Source of the DNA: Gilliamella sp. ESL0441
Lineage (GTDB): Bacteria; Pseudomonadota; Gammaproteobacteria; Enterobacterales; Orbaceae
Assembly (NCBI RefSeq): GCF_019469185.1
Contig: NZ_CP048264.1
Coordinates: forward strand, 2,666,001-2,730,000
Reading direction: 5' to 3'
DNA: 64,000 bases
The number at the start of each line of letters is the position of its first letter. Within the stretch, counting starts at the first letter, position 1. The position numbers were made by a program, and so were the translations under genes. The notes below the pieces were generated by a model. That model had not been told where the DNA came from. It did not search any database and worked only from the letters and a program-made list of their open reading frames with translations. Below are positions 19,349-29,126 of the stretch, in pieces.

Positions 19349-20127
19349 TAACGAATGATGCCACGTGTTGAACGTGCAAAAAAATCATTGAATAATTTTA
19401 CTTCAGAGTATTGATTTGCAATAACATCAATTTCGGCTTTCGCTTCTTCTAAAGTTAATCCATTTCGATAAAGAATTTTGTAGCTATTACGGATAGCTTG
19501 TAAAGCTTCTTTACTGAATCCACGACGTTTTAAACCTTCGTAATTCACGCCATGTGGAGTAGCATGATTTCCTTGTGCTATCACATAAGGTGGCACATCT
19601 TGCGCAACACCTGAACAACCACCAACCATGACATGCGATCCAATGACACAAAATTGATGCACCGCAGTCATACCGCCAATAATGACATGATCATCTAACT
19701 GAACATGACCACCAAGTGTTGCGTTATTTGCCAAAATACAATGATTACCAATTTGACAATCATGTGCAACATGCGCATTAATCATTAGTAAATTATCACT
19801 GCCAATTTTGGTAATTCCGCCACCTTGAACTGTGCCACGATGAATGGTAACGCTTTCACGAATCATATTACGATCACCAATTTCAGTGCGCGTTGGTTCG
19901 CCTCGATATTTTAAATCTTGGTTAACCTCACCAATCGATACGAATTGATATATTTGGTTATCTTTACCAATTTTTGTATGGCCATTGATGACTACATGTG
20001 ATTTTAAAAATGTCCCTTCACCAATTTCAACATTTTCACCAATGAAGCAAAAAGGTCCAATTTTGACATTGTCGCCAATTTTAGCCCCTTTTTCTACCAC
20101 TGAACTTGGATGTATTTCCGTTGCCAT
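19348..20127 (-). CDS. lpxA: UDP-N-acetylglucosamine O-acyltransferase LpxA
   Basis: LpxA transfers the 3-hydroxyacyl chain from ACP to UDP-GlcNAc, the first step of lipid A synthesis. The 259 residues consist of left-handed beta-helix hexapeptides ([20 protein letters not shown]) with the active-site block [14 protein letters not shown] (His122 in AHDC) and a C-terminal helical domain. E. coli LpxA has 262 residues. The 44-base gap to fabZ and the 1-base overlap with lpxB indicate one operon. Confidence 0.97.
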   Translation of the reverse strand: MATEIHPSSVVEKGAKIGDNVKIGPFCFIGENVEIGEGTFLKSHVVINGHTKIGKDNQIYQFVSIGEVNQDLKYRGEPTRTEIGDRNMIRESVTIHRGTVQGGGITKIGSDNLLMINAHVAHDCQIGNHCILANNATLGGHVQLDDHVIIGGMTAVHQFCVIGSHVMVGGCSGVAQDVPPYVIAQGNHATPHGVNYEGLKRRGFSKEALQAIRNSYKILYRNGLTLEEAKAEIDVIANQYSEVKLFNDFFARSTRGIIR

Positions 20128-20171
20128 AGCATTTCCTTCATACTGTTTTTGGGATATTTAAAAAATCAAAA

Positions 20172-20618
20172 TTATTTACGAGCACACATCATCTCGGCTT
20201 CGCAAACTAACTTACCATCAACAGTTGCTACACCATGGAATAATGCAATTCCACGACGCTCTTTTATATACTCCACGTCAAGCACAAGCTGATCGCCTGG
20301 TACAACAGGTCGTTTAAAACGAGCTTTATCAATGGATGCAAAATAGTACAATTGTCCAGGTGATAATTCTTCTATACTTTTAAAAGCTAAGATACCTGTT
20401 GCTTGGGCCATCGCTTCCAAAATTAATACACCAGGAAAAATGGGTTTATTAGGAAAATGTCCCTGAAAGAAAGGTTCATTAACCGTCACATTTTTGATTG
20501 CTTTTAACGTTTTACCTTTTTCATAACTAATCACACGATCAACCATTAAAAAAGGATAACGGTGCGGTAATAAACTAATAATTTCTTCGATATCAAGGGT
20601 ATTCAGTTCGGTAGTCAA
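20172..20618 (-). CDS. fabZ: 3-hydroxyacyl-[ACP] dehydratase FabZ
   Basis: FabZ dehydrates 3-hydroxyacyl-ACP in fatty acid elongation and competes with LpxA for 3-hydroxymyristoyl-ACP. The 148-residue hot-dog protein has [13 protein letters not shown], then the active site [25 protein letters not shown] segment with His54 and Glu68. It is the first gene of the fabZ-lpxA-lpxB-rnhB operon. In E. coli bamA-skp-lpxD precede it; here a divergent FKBP gene does, so lpxD must be elsewhere. Confidence 0.97.
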   Translation of the reverse strand: MTTELNTLDIEEIISLLPHRYPFLMVDRVISYEKGKTLKAIKNVTVNEPFFQGHFPNKPIFPGVLILEAMAQATGILAFKSIEELSPGQLYYFASIDKARFKRPVVPGDQLVLDVEYIKERRGIALFHGVATVDGKLVCEAEMMCARK

Positions 20619-20838
20619 AATAGCTATCCTTATATATTAATATAAACTTTCGACATTATAACTGAGGATGCCACTTGCACTCAAGGATGATTTAATCATC
20701 TTGAATACATTACTGAAAATGTTAATAAAACGTAAAAAAATTTTTATTACACAAATGATTGGTAAATAATATATTATCCTTTGATAAATAAGATATAATA
20801 TTCAAAATAATAGAAAAATTTCAATCTGGAGAAGAAAA

Positions 20839-21717
20839 GTGAAATCATTTTTAAAAGTGACGCTAATTAGTAGCGCAATTGTATTAGCCTTAACTGGATG
20901 TGATGCTAAAAGCAATCCTAAAGATGTTAATAGTGCCAATCAATCAGAACAGACTACACAACAATCCACAAACACTACTCAGCAAATTACGGCTAATTCT
21001 GAACAAGTCGTTAACTCAGCAGAGCCAAAAGCCAATTCTGAAAAAGTAACTTTATCAACTCTAGCACAAAAAGAGTCTTATGCCTTTGGTTCATCAATTG
21101 CAATGAACTTAAAAGATAGCGAATTTGAGATCGATCCTGAATATGTGATCAGCGGTTTAAAAGAAACATTTAATAATCAATCACAATTATCAAAAGATGA
21201 AGTAAATACTATTATTAATTCACTTCGTGAACGCCTTTTAGAAAAAGCAAAAGCACAATTTGAAAAAGAAAAAGCAGATAATATTGCAAATGGTGAAAAA
21301 TTCCGTAATGAATTTGCAAAACAAAAAGGAGTTAAAAAAACTCAATCAGGTTTACTTTATCAAGTAATTCAAAAAGGATCGAAACAAAAACCAAATGAAA
21401 ATGACACAGTTATCGTTCATTATGAAGGAACTTTAGTTGATGGACGTAAATTTGATAGTTCATATGATCGAGGTCAAACTGTAACATTCAAACTTAATGA
21501 GGTAATCAAAGGTTGGACTGAAGGACTACAATTAATTGGGGTCGGTGGTAAAATCAAATTAGTAATCCCGCCAGAATTAGCTTATGGTAGTCAATATTAT
21601 CCAGCTCAAGAAGATAAAGCAGCGATATTACCAAATTCAACGTTGGTCTTTGAGGTTGAATTATTGGGTATCGATGGTAATAATAATGAACAGTCTCAAC
21701 CATCATCAAAAAAATAA
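20839..21717 (+). CDS. fkpA: FKBP-type peptidyl-prolyl isomerase, lipoprotein (FkpA/Mip-like)
   Basis: This is a periplasmic folding helper that isomerises prolyl bonds. The N-terminus has a lipoprotein signal with lipobox LTGC (Cys at about residue 21). A Ser/Thr/Gln/Asn-rich linker follows, then a helical dimerisation domain (about residues 75-165; SYAFGSSIAMNLKDSEFEID), and a C-terminal FKBP domain (VIVHYEGTLVDGRKFDSSYD, FKLNEVIKGWTEGLQLI, PPELAYG). GTG 20839 is chosen because CTGGAGAAG lies just upstream. E. coli FkpA is soluble, so the lipobox is a difference. It is followed 4 bases later by tusD. Confidence 0.88.
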   Translation: MKSFLKVTLISSAIVLALTGCDAKSNPKDVNSANQSEQTTQQSTNTTQQITANSEQVVNSAEPKANSEKVTLSTLAQKESYAFGSSIAMNLKDSEFEIDPEYVISGLKETFNNQSQLSKDEVNTIINSLRERLLEKAKAQFEKEKADNIANGEKFRNEFAKQKGVKKTQSGLLYQVIQKGSKQKPNENDTVIVHYEGTLVDGRKFDSSYDRGQTVTFKLNEVIKGWTEGLQLIGVGGKIKLVIPPELAYGSQYYPAQEDKAAILPNSTLVFEVELLGIDGNNNEQSQPSSKK

Positions 21718-21721
21718 GTTG

Positions 21722-22087
21722 ATGACGTCATTAAGCTATACACTTGTTGTTTTGGGTCCTGCTTATGGGACCCAATCTGCTTATTGTGCGTATCAATTTG
21801 CACAAGCCTTATTGTTAAATACATCCCACACCATAAAAAATATCTTCTTTTATGCTGATGGTGTTTATAATGGTAATCGATATACCGACCCTGCCAATGA
21901 TGAATTTGATTTAGTTAGCGCTTGGCAAGAATTAGCAAAAAAATATGATCTACCCTTAACAATTTGTGTTGCAGCTTCGCTAAGACGAGGAATAACCGAA
22001 GAGAATATCGCTGATTATTTTCAATTAACCGGTTTAGGCGAGCTAACAGAATCAATCACTTTATCAGATCGTGTCATTCAATTTTAA
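21722..22087 (+). CDS. tusD: Sulfurtransferase subunit TusD
   Basis: TusD is the catalytic subunit of the TusBCD complex that relays sulfur from TusA to TusE for 2-thiouridine in tRNA. The 121-residue DsrE-fold protein shows LVVLGPAYGTQSAYCAYQFA, IFFYADGVYNGN and the active-site Cys in LPLTICVAASLRRG. ATG 21722, 4 bases after the FKBP stop, is chosen; longer upstream readings would run through the FKBP gene. E. coli TusD has 128 residues. The fkpA-tus neighbourhood is conserved with E. coli. Confidence 0.93.
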   Translation: MTSLSYTLVVLGPAYGTQSAYCAYQFAQALLLNTSHTIKNIFFYADGVYNGNRYTDPANDEFDLVSAWQELAKKYDLPLTICVAASLRRGITEENIADYFQLTGLGELTESITLSDRVIQF

Positions 22088-22089
22088 AC

Positions 22090-22458
22090 ATGACGGTTAA
22101 TGAAATGAAAAACATTGCCATTATTATTCATTCTTCTCCTCATGGTAGTGCCAAAGGTCGAGAAGCACTTGATTTAGCTTTAGCATTGTCTGCTTTAAAT
22201 CATATTACGGTCATTTTTACCGATAAAGGCATTTTTCATCTATTACCTAATCAGCATCCCGATCTCATTTTGATGCGTGACTATATCGCCACATTCAATA
22301 TGCTTGAACTTTATGATATTGAAGATGTTTATGTGAGTGAGTCAGCACTAAAATCGCATAACCTTTCTGATTTCACCTTTAATATTACCACTAAAGTAAT
22401 TAACCATTACGATTTAAATCAATTGCTTGATGAGCAAGATGTCATTTTAACATTCTAA
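22090..22458 (+). CDS. tusC: Sulfurtransferase subunit TusC
   Basis: TusC is the structural DsrF-like partner of TusD. The 122-residue protein matches E. coli TusC along its length: SSPHGSAKGREALDLALALS, FTDKGIFHLLPNQHPD, RDYIATFNMLELYDIEDVYV and the C-terminal EQDVILTF. The start may be ATG 22090, two bases after tusD, or ATG 22105 (MKNIAIII), which fits the family start better. The third partner, tusB, is not visible downstream. Confidence 0.92.
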   Translation: MTVNEMKNIAIIIHSSPHGSAKGREALDLALALSALNHITVIFTDKGIFHLLPNQHPDLILMRDYIATFNMLELYDIEDVYVSESALKSHNLSDFTFNITTKVINHYDLNQLLDEQDVILTF

Positions 22459-22648
22459 TTTAATATTAAATTTTTAATCTGCTTCATTATTAAAAATTGT
22501 TTCGCCCACATCATCCTTTCAATTAAGACTAATCTCGTTTGATTAACATTAAACTAAGCCATATTTAGAAACGCAATAACTGATTATCAAATCAACCACA
22601 ATGGAAAGAAATAAGAATATCGAAGGGTAATAAATAATTAAGAAAAAT

Positions 22649-22693
22649 AAAAAAACCGCCTTATTTTGTCGTTAAGTATGACGAATAAGGCGG
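22649..22693 (-). terminator. Rho-independent terminator of nagE (probably bidirectional)
   Basis: CCGCCTTATT (22656-22665) pairs perfectly with AATAAGGCGG (22684-22693). On the minus strand the stem is followed by a run of seven T, 35 bases downstream of the nagE stop. It may also stop tusDC transcription on the other strand. Confidence 0.9.
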
Positions 22694-22727
22694 ATTAATT
22701 AATAGTGATAGTTTAAGTAGTTATCGT

Positions 22728-24227
22728 TTAAACTAATTTTTTCATTTGATCTGCAATCTTTTCAGCTTGTTGACCTACAACGATTTGCACACCTGTTTTA
22801 CCTAATTTAATCACAGCCATTGCACCTAATGCTTTAGCCGCTGCTTCATCAACTAAATCAGAATCTTTTACACTCAAACGTAACCGAGTGATACAAGAAT
22901 CAATATTAGTCAGGTTTTCCTTACCGCCAACAATCGCTAAATATTGTTCAGCAAGCGCTGTGGTATCCGCTGCTGTCTGCGCTGGTTTATCCGCTTCGTT
23001 TGTAGATGATTGTGCAGCACTGTCTTCATCTTCACGACCTGGCGTTTTAAGGTTAAATTTAACGATGATAAAGCGGAACACAACATAGTAAACCACAAAG
23101 AACACTAAACCTTGAAGAATAAGCATATACCAATGCACTGCCAGAGGATTTCCAGATTGCAGTAACATATCGATTAAACCGGCACTGAAACCAAATCCAC
23201 ATATCCATTGCATCGTTGCAGCAATAAAGAGTGAAATACCCGTTAAAATTGCATGAATAACATAAAGTACTGGTGCAACAAACATGAACGCAAATTCAAG
23301 CGGTTCTGTAATTCCCGTAAAGAATGCTGCAAAAGAAGCCGCTAACATAATTGATGCGGTTTTATCTTTATTGCCTTTTTTCGCTGTGTGATACATGGCT
23401 AAAGCAGCACCTGGTAAACCAAACATCATAATTGGGAAGAATCCTGCTTGATAACGTCCAGTAATACCTACAACAGCTTTACCAGAATCTATCGCACTTT
23501 GACCAGCCAAGAAATTTGGAATATCGTTAATGTTAGCAACATCAAACCAAAATACTGAGTTAAGAGCATGATGTAAACCAACTGGAATTAATATACGGTT
23601 AAAGAAGCCATACACCCCTGCACCTGCTGCACCTAAATTCTTAATCGATTCACCAAATTTTACTAATGCTTCAAAAATAATTGGCCAGATAAAATAAAAG
23701 ATGACAGAAATAAGTAGCATCACGATAGAAACAATAATCGGAACAAGTCGTTTGCCACTAAAAAAAGCTAACGCTTTATGTAACTCAACCGTACTAAATT
23801 TGTTATAGAGTTCAGCTGAGATAATACCCACTAAAATACCAATAAATTGGTTATTGATTTTCGCAAACGCTGGAGATATTTGCGTTTGCCAACCATCAAC
23901 ACTGGTATCGACACCTTCAAAAAGTGCAATTGAATTTGGCGATAATAATGTTGTAATAATCAAAAATCCGACCAACCCAGAAAGTGCAGCTGCACCGTCT
24001 TTGTCTTTCGACATACCATATGCAACACCGATAGCAAATAAAATTGGCATGTTATCAATGATAGCACCACCAGATTTTATTAAAAATGTTGCAGCAATAC
24101 TATTTGCACCCCATTCAACGTTATTGATCCAATATCCTATCCCTAGAAGTATCGCAGCAGCAGGTAGAACTGCAACTGGCACCATTAATGAGCGCCCAAC
24201 ACGCTGCATATAAGCTAAAATTCCCAT
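22728..24227 (-). CDS. nagE: PTS N-acetylglucosamine transporter, EIIC-EIIB
   Basis: This protein imports and phosphorylates GlcNAc. The 499-residue chain has a GlcNAc-type EIIC membrane domain (residues 1-375; VGRSLMVPVAVLPAAAILLG, VGLHHALNSVFWFDVA, FLTGITEPLEFAFMFVAP-like sequence). An acidic linker follows, then a EIIB domain with the phospho-Cys at about residue 444 (NIDSCITRLRL). E. coli NagE (648) also carries a fused EIIA domain, which is absent here, so a separate EIIA-Glc (Crr) must donate the phosphate. Divergent from nagBAC, with shared control sites between. Confidence 0.93.
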   Translation of the reverse strand: MGILAYMQRVGRSLMVPVAVLPAAAILLGIGYWINNVEWGANSIAATFLIKSGGAIIDNMPILFAIGVAYGMSKDKDGAAALSGLVGFLIITTLLSPNSIALFEGVDTSVDGWQTQISPAFAKINNQFIGILVGIISAELYNKFSTVELHKALAFFSGKRLVPIIVSIVMLLISVIFYFIWPIIFEALVKFGESIKNLGAAGAGVYGFFNRILIPVGLHHALNSVFWFDVANINDIPNFLAGQSAIDSGKAVVGITGRYQAGFFPIMMFGLPGAALAMYHTAKKGNKDKTASIMLAASFAAFFTGITEPLEFAFMFVAPVLYVIHAILTGISLFIAATMQWICGFGFSAGLIDMLLQSGNPLAVHWYMLILQGLVFFVVYYVVFRFIIVKFNLKTPGREDEDSAAQSSTNEADKPAQTAADTTALAEQYLAIVGGKENLTNIDSCITRLRLSVKDSDLVDEAAAKALGAMAVIKLGKTGVQIVVGQQAEKIADQMKKLV

Positions 24228-24326
24228 AAGTTTAACCTCTTATATTTATTTAAACTATATCTAAACATGATGATTTGTTATGCATCTTCAGATATCAGTA
24301 AACGATCCATTCTATTTCATATTATA

Positions 24327-24352
24327 TTATTTTACTTCGCAAATTAATTATT
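24327..24352. promoter_or_regulatory. NagC-like operator in the nagE-nagB gap
   Basis: TTATTTTACTTCGCAAATTA followed by ATTATT resembles the known NagC/Mlc box, an imperfect palindrome of TTATTT and AAATAA halves around a TTCGC centre. A weaker relative (CATATTTTACTTCAAAAAAA) begins at about 24419, near nagB. Two boxes flanking the divergent promoters would match the E. coli NagC looping arrangement. The call is by eye and needs a matrix score. Confidence 0.6.
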
Positions 24353-24359
24353 CAATATA

Positions 24360-24375
24360 TGTGATTTTTATCACG
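24360..24375. promoter_or_regulatory. CRP site in the nagE-nagB gap
   Basis: TGTGATTTTTATCACG matches the CRP consensus TGTGA-N6-TCACA at nine of the ten specified positions. It lies between the NagC-like box and nagB, the same arrangement as the catabolite-controlled nagE-nagB region of E. coli. Confidence 0.75.
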
Positions 24376-24477
24376 CTTTTTTTTGATTAATTGCTCTAAT
24401 ATAGTAAAATACAGTCAACATATTTTACTTCAAAAAAAAAGAAGTGGTTCTAATTATATCAGAAAAGGTGGTATCTA

Positions 24478-25284
24478 ATGAGGCTTATTCCTTTAGAAAA
24501 TGCTCAAGAAGTGGGCGCTTGGGTTGCTCAACGTATTGTGAATAAAATCAACCAATTTAAACCAACAGCGGATCGGCCGTTTTTGTTAGGCTTACCAACC
24601 GGTAGCTCGCCATTAGTGATGTATCAACAACTGATCAAACACTACCAAGCTGGTGATGTCAGCTTTAAACATGTGGTGACGTTTAATATGGATGAATATG
24701 TTGGCATTCCAGAAGATCATCCTCAAAGTTATCATACTTTTATGCATGAAAACTTTTTTAACCATATTGATATCGATAAAAACAATATCCATATATTAAA
24801 TGGCAATGCAACCGATATTGCTCAAGAGTGCCGTCAATATGAAGAAAAAATCAAATCTTATGGCAAAATCAATATTTTTGTTGGTGGTGTTGGTCAAGAT
24901 GGACATATTGCTTTTAATGAACCGGGCTCGTCGCTTTGTTCACGCACGCGTATTAAAACACTAACTGAAGATACACGTATTGCCAATTCACGTTTCTTTG
25001 ATAATGATGTGAATCAAGTTCCAAAGCATGCATTAACTATTGGTGTCGCCACTTTAATGGATGCACAAGAAGTGATTTTATTAGTCTGTGGTCATAACAA
25101 AAGTTTAGCATTACAAGCCGGCGTTGAAGGTTCAATTAATCATTTATGGACAGTATCAGCATTACAAATGCACCCAGCATCTATTATTGTTTGTGATGAA
25201 CCAAGCACTGATGACCTTAAAGTAAAAACATTAAAATATTTCAAACAAATGGAAGCAGACAATCTTAAAGTGACCATTTTATAA
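24478..25284 (+). CDS. nagB: Glucosamine-6-phosphate deaminase NagB
   Basis: NagB converts glucosamine-6-phosphate to fructose-6-phosphate and ammonia. The 268-residue protein has [10 protein letters not shown] (phosphate binding), FNMDEYVGI with catalytic Asp72, and the block [16 protein letters not shown] with Asp141, His143 and Glu148. E. coli NagB has 266 residues. It starts at ATG 24478 behind AAGGTGG and is followed 11 bases later by nagA, so it leads a nagBAC operon. Confidence 0.97.
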   Translation: MRLIPLENAQEVGAWVAQRIVNKINQFKPTADRPFLLGLPTGSSPLVMYQQLIKHYQAGDVSFKHVVTFNMDEYVGIPEDHPQSYHTFMHENFFNHIDIDKNNIHILNGNATDIAQECRQYEEKIKSYGKINIFVGGVGQDGHIAFNEPGSSLCSRTRIKTLTEDTRIANSRFFDNDVNQVPKHALTIGVATLMDAQEVILLVCGHNKSLALQAGVEGSINHLWTVSALQMHPASIIVCDEPSTDDLKVKTLKYFKQMEADNLKVTIL

Positions 25285-25295
25285 AGGATAACTCA

Positions 25296-26438
25296 ATGTA
25301 TGCATTAACAAATTGTCGTATTTATACCGGTTATGAGATTCTTGAAAATCATGCTGTTATTATCGACGGTGATAAAATTGACAAAATTTGTAAACAAGAT
25401 AATTTACCCGACAATATCAAAATTGAAGATTTACAAGGAGCGATCGTTGCGCCTGGATTTATTGATATTCAAGTCAATGGATGTGGCGGTGTGCAATTTA
25501 ATGAGACACTCGACGCATTAAGTGTTGAAACATTAGAAGCGATGCAAGCTACCAATCTTATTTATGGTTGTACTAGCTATTTACCGACTTTAATCACATC
25601 AACAGATGAATTTATGATAAAAGCGGTCGCGGTAATGCGTGAATACTTAGCTCGACATCCTAATCAAGCATTAGGTTTACATCTTGAAGGTCCTTATATT
25701 AGTCCTGAAAAGAAAGGGATTCATGACGAAAACATTATTCGTTTACCTTCGCAAAAAATGATTGATTTCCTATGTGAAAATGCTGATGTAATTAAAATCA
25801 TTACTCTTGCGCCAGAAAGAGTTGAAAGCCATTTTATTAAACAATTAGTTAATGCAGGAATTCATGTTTCTGTCGGTCACTCCAATGGTCATTACGATGA
25901 CTGTCGTCGTGGCTTCAATGATGGAATTCGATTAGGCACTCACCTATTTAATGCTATGCCTTATATTTCAGGACGTGAACCAGGCGTAGTTGGTGCAATC
26001 TATGATGAACCAGAAGTATATGTTGGTATTATTGCCGATGGACATCATGTAAGTTGGGCAAACATTCGCAATAGCCATAAAATTAAGAAAGATCACTTAA
26101 TTTTAATTACGGATGCAATGTTGTTAGCCGGTTCTAATTTGTCTTCTGCTGTTTTTGCAGGTAAAACCATTTATTATAAAGATGGGCTATGCGTTGACGA
26201 TAAAGGCACGCTTGGCGGCTCTGCATTAACCATGATTGATGCAGTTAAAAATGCTGTTGAATATGTGGGTATTGCTTTAGATGAAGCCTTAAGAATGGCG
26301 ACACTTTACCCAGCAAAAGCAATCGGTGTGGATAAACAACTTGGTAGTATTAGTGAAGGTAAAATTGCCAACTTAGTTGTTTTTAATCGAGACTTTACGA
26401 TAACTAAAACGGTTGTTAATGGAGAAATCACCCGTTAG
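25296..26438 (+). CDS. nagA: N-acetylglucosamine-6-phosphate deacetylase NagA
   Basis: NagA removes the acetyl group from GlcNAc-6-phosphate made by NagE. The 380-residue amidohydrolase shows [51 protein letters not shown] and the catalytic Asp in LILITDAML, followed by [19 protein letters not shown]. coli NagA has 382 residues. The gene lies between nagB and nagC with short gaps, completing the catabolic route to fructose-6-phosphate. Confidence 0.97.
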   Translation: MYALTNCRIYTGYEILENHAVIIDGDKIDKICKQDNLPDNIKIEDLQGAIVAPGFIDIQVNGCGGVQFNETLDALSVETLEAMQATNLIYGCTSYLPTLITSTDEFMIKAVAVMREYLARHPNQALGLHLEGPYISPEKKGIHDENIIRLPSQKMIDFLCENADVIKIITLAPERVESHFIKQLVNAGIHVSVGHSNGHYDDCRRGFNDGIRLGTHLFNAMPYISGREPGVVGAIYDEPEVYVGIIADGHHVSWANIRNSHKIKKDHLILITDAMLLAGSNLSSAVFAGKTIYYKDGLCVDDKGTLGGSALTMIDAVKNAVEYVGIALDEALRMATLYPAKAIGVDKQLGSISEGKIANLVVFNRDFTITKTVVNGEITR

Positions 26439-26474
26439 AATATCAGATAATTAATGATAGTATTGAGAAAAAAT

Positions 26475-27704
26475 ATGACATTTAATTATCTGAATTTAGT
26501 TGGAAATGCTGAACTAATTAAACAATTAAATTATGCTATGATTTATCGTTTAATTGTTCAGCAAGCTCCCATTTCTCGTATCCAGTTAGCCGAAATCAGT
26601 CATTTAGCTCCAGCCAGCATTACCAAAATTACCCGACAGCTACTTAAGAATAAACTAATAAAAGAAGTTGATGCCCAGCAATCAACTGGTGGAAGACCAG
26701 CGGTTTCCATTCAAGCCAAGTTTGACTATTATCAAGCCATTGCTATTCAATTAAGTCGTTCACATGTCACCATTGAACTCTATGATCTTGGAGCAAACAG
26801 CTTAGTTTCTGAAGTGTATCCTCTTACCGTTTTTATACAGCAACACGCACAAGAATATTTAATTACATTAATTGAACAATTTATTCAAAAAAATAGTAAA
26901 AAGATTAAGCATCTTATTGCTATATCGGTGGTTCTACCAGGATTGATTGATTCTGTAAGAGGAATTGTTCGATATACACCTCATATTCAAGTTAAAGTAT
27001 GGCCTTTAGCCGATATATTGCAGAAACAATTTAATGTTTCTATTTTTTTAGGTAATGATATCCAAAGTCTAGCATTAGCCGAAAATTATTTTGGCTCTAC
27101 GCAAGATGTCGATGATTCAATTTTGATTCGTGTTCATCGTGGTGTCGGATCAGGTGTTATTGTCAATCAACAATTACTGACTAACCATAATCAAAGTGCT
27201 TGCGAAGTGGGACATATTCAAGTCGATGCGTTAGGTGAACGCTGTCATTGTGGTAATTTTGGTTGTTTGGAAAACCGAGTTGTTAATGATGCCATTGAAC
27301 GACGAGCAAAACAGATGATTGATCAAGGTTATACGACTAAATTAACAAAAGATTGTTGTGATATCGTCAACATTTGCCAATTAGCCAATCAAGGGGATGA
27401 GCTTGCCATTAAGTTAGTCAAAGATGCAGGCGAAAATCTAGGTCGAGCAGTAGCGATTATGGTCAATATTTTTAACCCACAACGAATTGTATTAGCAGGT
27501 GAACTCACCAAAGCGACAGAAATACTTTTAGATACAGTAAATAGCGCTTTAAACTCACTGAGTTTAGAAGATTTAAGAAAGAATCTTTCAATCAACTGCT
27601 CTTCACTCAATGACCGCTCGGCAATTGGTGCATTTGCTTTAGTGCAACAAGCGTTATTTAATGGATCACTTTTGATGATTTTGCTCGAACATGATGCAGC
27701 ATAA
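26475..27704 (+). CDS. nagC: GlcNAc-responsive ROK repressor NagC
   Basis: NagC represses nagE and nagBAC until it binds GlcNAc-6-phosphate. The 409-residue protein has an N-terminal winged helix (PISRIQLAEISHLAPASITK, residues about 30-50) and a ROK domain with VRVHRG-like ligand strand VHRGVGSGVIV. It also has the zinc motif CHCGNFGC and the C-terminal DRSAIGAFALVQQA. ATG 26475 has a GAG 8 bases upstream and gives the family N-terminus; an ATG at 26454 lacks a ribosome site. The last residues are shared in pattern with E. coli NagC. Confidence 0.94.
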   Translation: MTFNYLNLVGNAELIKQLNYAMIYRLIVQQAPISRIQLAEISHLAPASITKITRQLLKNKLIKEVDAQQSTGGRPAVSIQAKFDYYQAIAIQLSRSHVTIELYDLGANSLVSEVYPLTVFIQQHAQEYLITLIEQFIQKNSKKIKHLIAISVVLPGLIDSVRGIVRYTPHIQVKVWPLADILQKQFNVSIFLGNDIQSLALAENYFGSTQDVDDSILIRVHRGVGSGVIVNQQLLTNHNQSACEVGHIQVDALGERCHCGNFGCLENRVVNDAIERRAKQMIDQGYTTKLTKDCCDIVNICQLANQGDELAIKLVKDAGENLGRAVAIMVNIFNPQRIVLAGELTKATEILLDTVNSALNSLSLEDLRKNLSINCSSLNDRSAIGAFALVQQALFNGSLLMILLEHDAA

Positions 27705-27721
27705 ATAACTTTTTAAATTCA

Positions 27722-27750
27722 AAAACAGCCCGAAAAAATCGAGCTGTTTT
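27722..27750 (+). terminator. Bidirectional terminator between nagC and asd
   Basis: AAAACAGC pairs with GCTGTTTT, with three further inner pairs after a mismatch, between the convergent ends of nagC and asd. A-rich DNA on one side and TTTT on the other lets it work on both strands. Confidence 0.82.
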
Positions 27751-27770
27751 ATCATGCCATCGGTTAACCA

Positions 27771-28874
27771 TTATGCTAAGATGCGTAACATCCTCCGTAA
27801 CGGTTCTGCTGCCCCCCACAATAACTGATCCCCAACGGTAAATGCTGATAAATAGTCTTTACCCAGATTTAGTTTACGCAAACGACCAACAGGAGTGGTT
27901 AATGTACCAGTAACGGCTGCTGGGGTTAACTCTCTCATTGATAATTCTCGATCATTGGGTATCACTTTTACCCAATCATTATGTGCAGCAAGTAATTTTT
28001 CAATTTCCGGCACGCTAATGTCTTTTTTCAGCTTGATGGTAAATGCCTGACTATGACAGCGCAAAGCACCAATACGAATACATAGTCCATCTACAGGAAT
28101 AATTTGATTGGTACCTAATATTTTGTTGGTTTCAGCTTGCCCTTTCCACTCTTCTTTACTTTGTCCATTATCCAATGCTTTATCGATCCAAGGAATTAAA
28201 CTCCCAGCAAGTGGTACACCAAAATTATCGGTTGGCAAACTTCCATCACGCATTTTTTGGGTTACTTTACGTTCAATCTCTAAAATAGAAGAATGTGGAT
28301 CTTGTAGTTCTTTGGCAACTTCGGCATTTAACATCCCCATTTGCGTTAAAAGTTCACGCATATGGCGAGCACCACCACCAGAAGCTGCTTGATAAGTTGA
28401 TACCGACACCCAATCAATCAAATTTTCAGCAAATAAGCCACCCAGTGACATTAACATTAAACTGACTGTGCAATTCCCGCCGACAAACGTTTTAATACCT
28501 TTGTCCAATGCAGTTTGAATATTCGCTTTATTGACAGGATCTAATACGATAATGGCGTCATCTTCCATACGCAATGTAGATGCTGCATCAATCCAATATC
28601 CTTGCCACCCCGAAGCACGTAATTTTGGATAAATTTCGGAAGTATAATCTCCACCTTGACAAGTCACGATAATATCTAACGCCTTTAATGCTTCAATATT
28701 ATCGGCACTTTGCAATGTTCCTGTTTTACCGCCAAAACTAGGTGCAGCTTGCCCTGCTTGTGAGGTCGAAAAGAAAATAGGATTAATATAATCAAAATCG
28801 TGTTCTTCAACCATACGTTGCATCAGAACCGACCCCACCATTCCACGCCATCCAACAAAACCAACATTTTTCAT
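27771..28874 (-). CDS. asd: Aspartate-semialdehyde dehydrogenase
   Basis: Asd reduces aspartyl phosphate to aspartate semialdehyde, the branch point to lysine, diaminopimelate, threonine and methionine. The 367-residue protein is collinear with E. coli Asd at identical length: [19 protein letters not shown] (NADP loop), [15 protein letters not shown] with the catalytic Cys135, [15 protein letters not shown], and the C-terminal [27 protein letters not shown] stretch precedes the start. Monocistronic. Confidence 0.98.
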   Translation of the reverse strand: MKNVGFVGWRGMVGSVLMQRMVEEHDFDYINPIFFSTSQAGQAAPSFGGKTGTLQSADNIEALKALDIIVTCQGGDYTSEIYPKLRASGWQGYWIDAASTLRMEDDAIIVLDPVNKANIQTALDKGIKTFVGGNCTVSLMLMSLGGLFAENLIDWVSVSTYQAASGGGARHMRELLTQMGMLNAEVAKELQDPHSSILEIERKVTQKMRDGSLPTDNFGVPLAGSLIPWIDKALDNGQSKEEWKGQAETNKILGTNQIIPVDGLCIRIGALRCHSQAFTIKLKKDISVPEIEKLLAAHNDWVKVIPNDRELSMRELTPAAVTGTLTTPVGRLRKLNLGKDYLSAFTVGDQLLWGAAEPLRRMLRILA

Positions 28875-29126
28875 ATTTTATTTCCAAAAGTAGATGTTAT
28901 ACCAAGAGACTTTTTTACTATTAAAGCAAAATATCATCATAAAACAAGCAAGATAAGAATTATTTTTGTAGGTTATAAAATAATAACATGGCGTTATATT
29001 TAACTCGTTTTTAGAACTCAATATTTCGTTTAAAATAATGGTGTTTTTATTGCTAATAAGAAACAACTAATGGCGTTATAAATATAATTTTAGTTATCTT
29101 TTTTCATTAAGATTTATATAAGATTA

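Noticed and set aside
22459..22648. Search for a degenerate tusB after tusC
   Set aside because: No frame on either strand shows the TusB start (MLHT-) or its core, so I report absence rather than a pseudogene.
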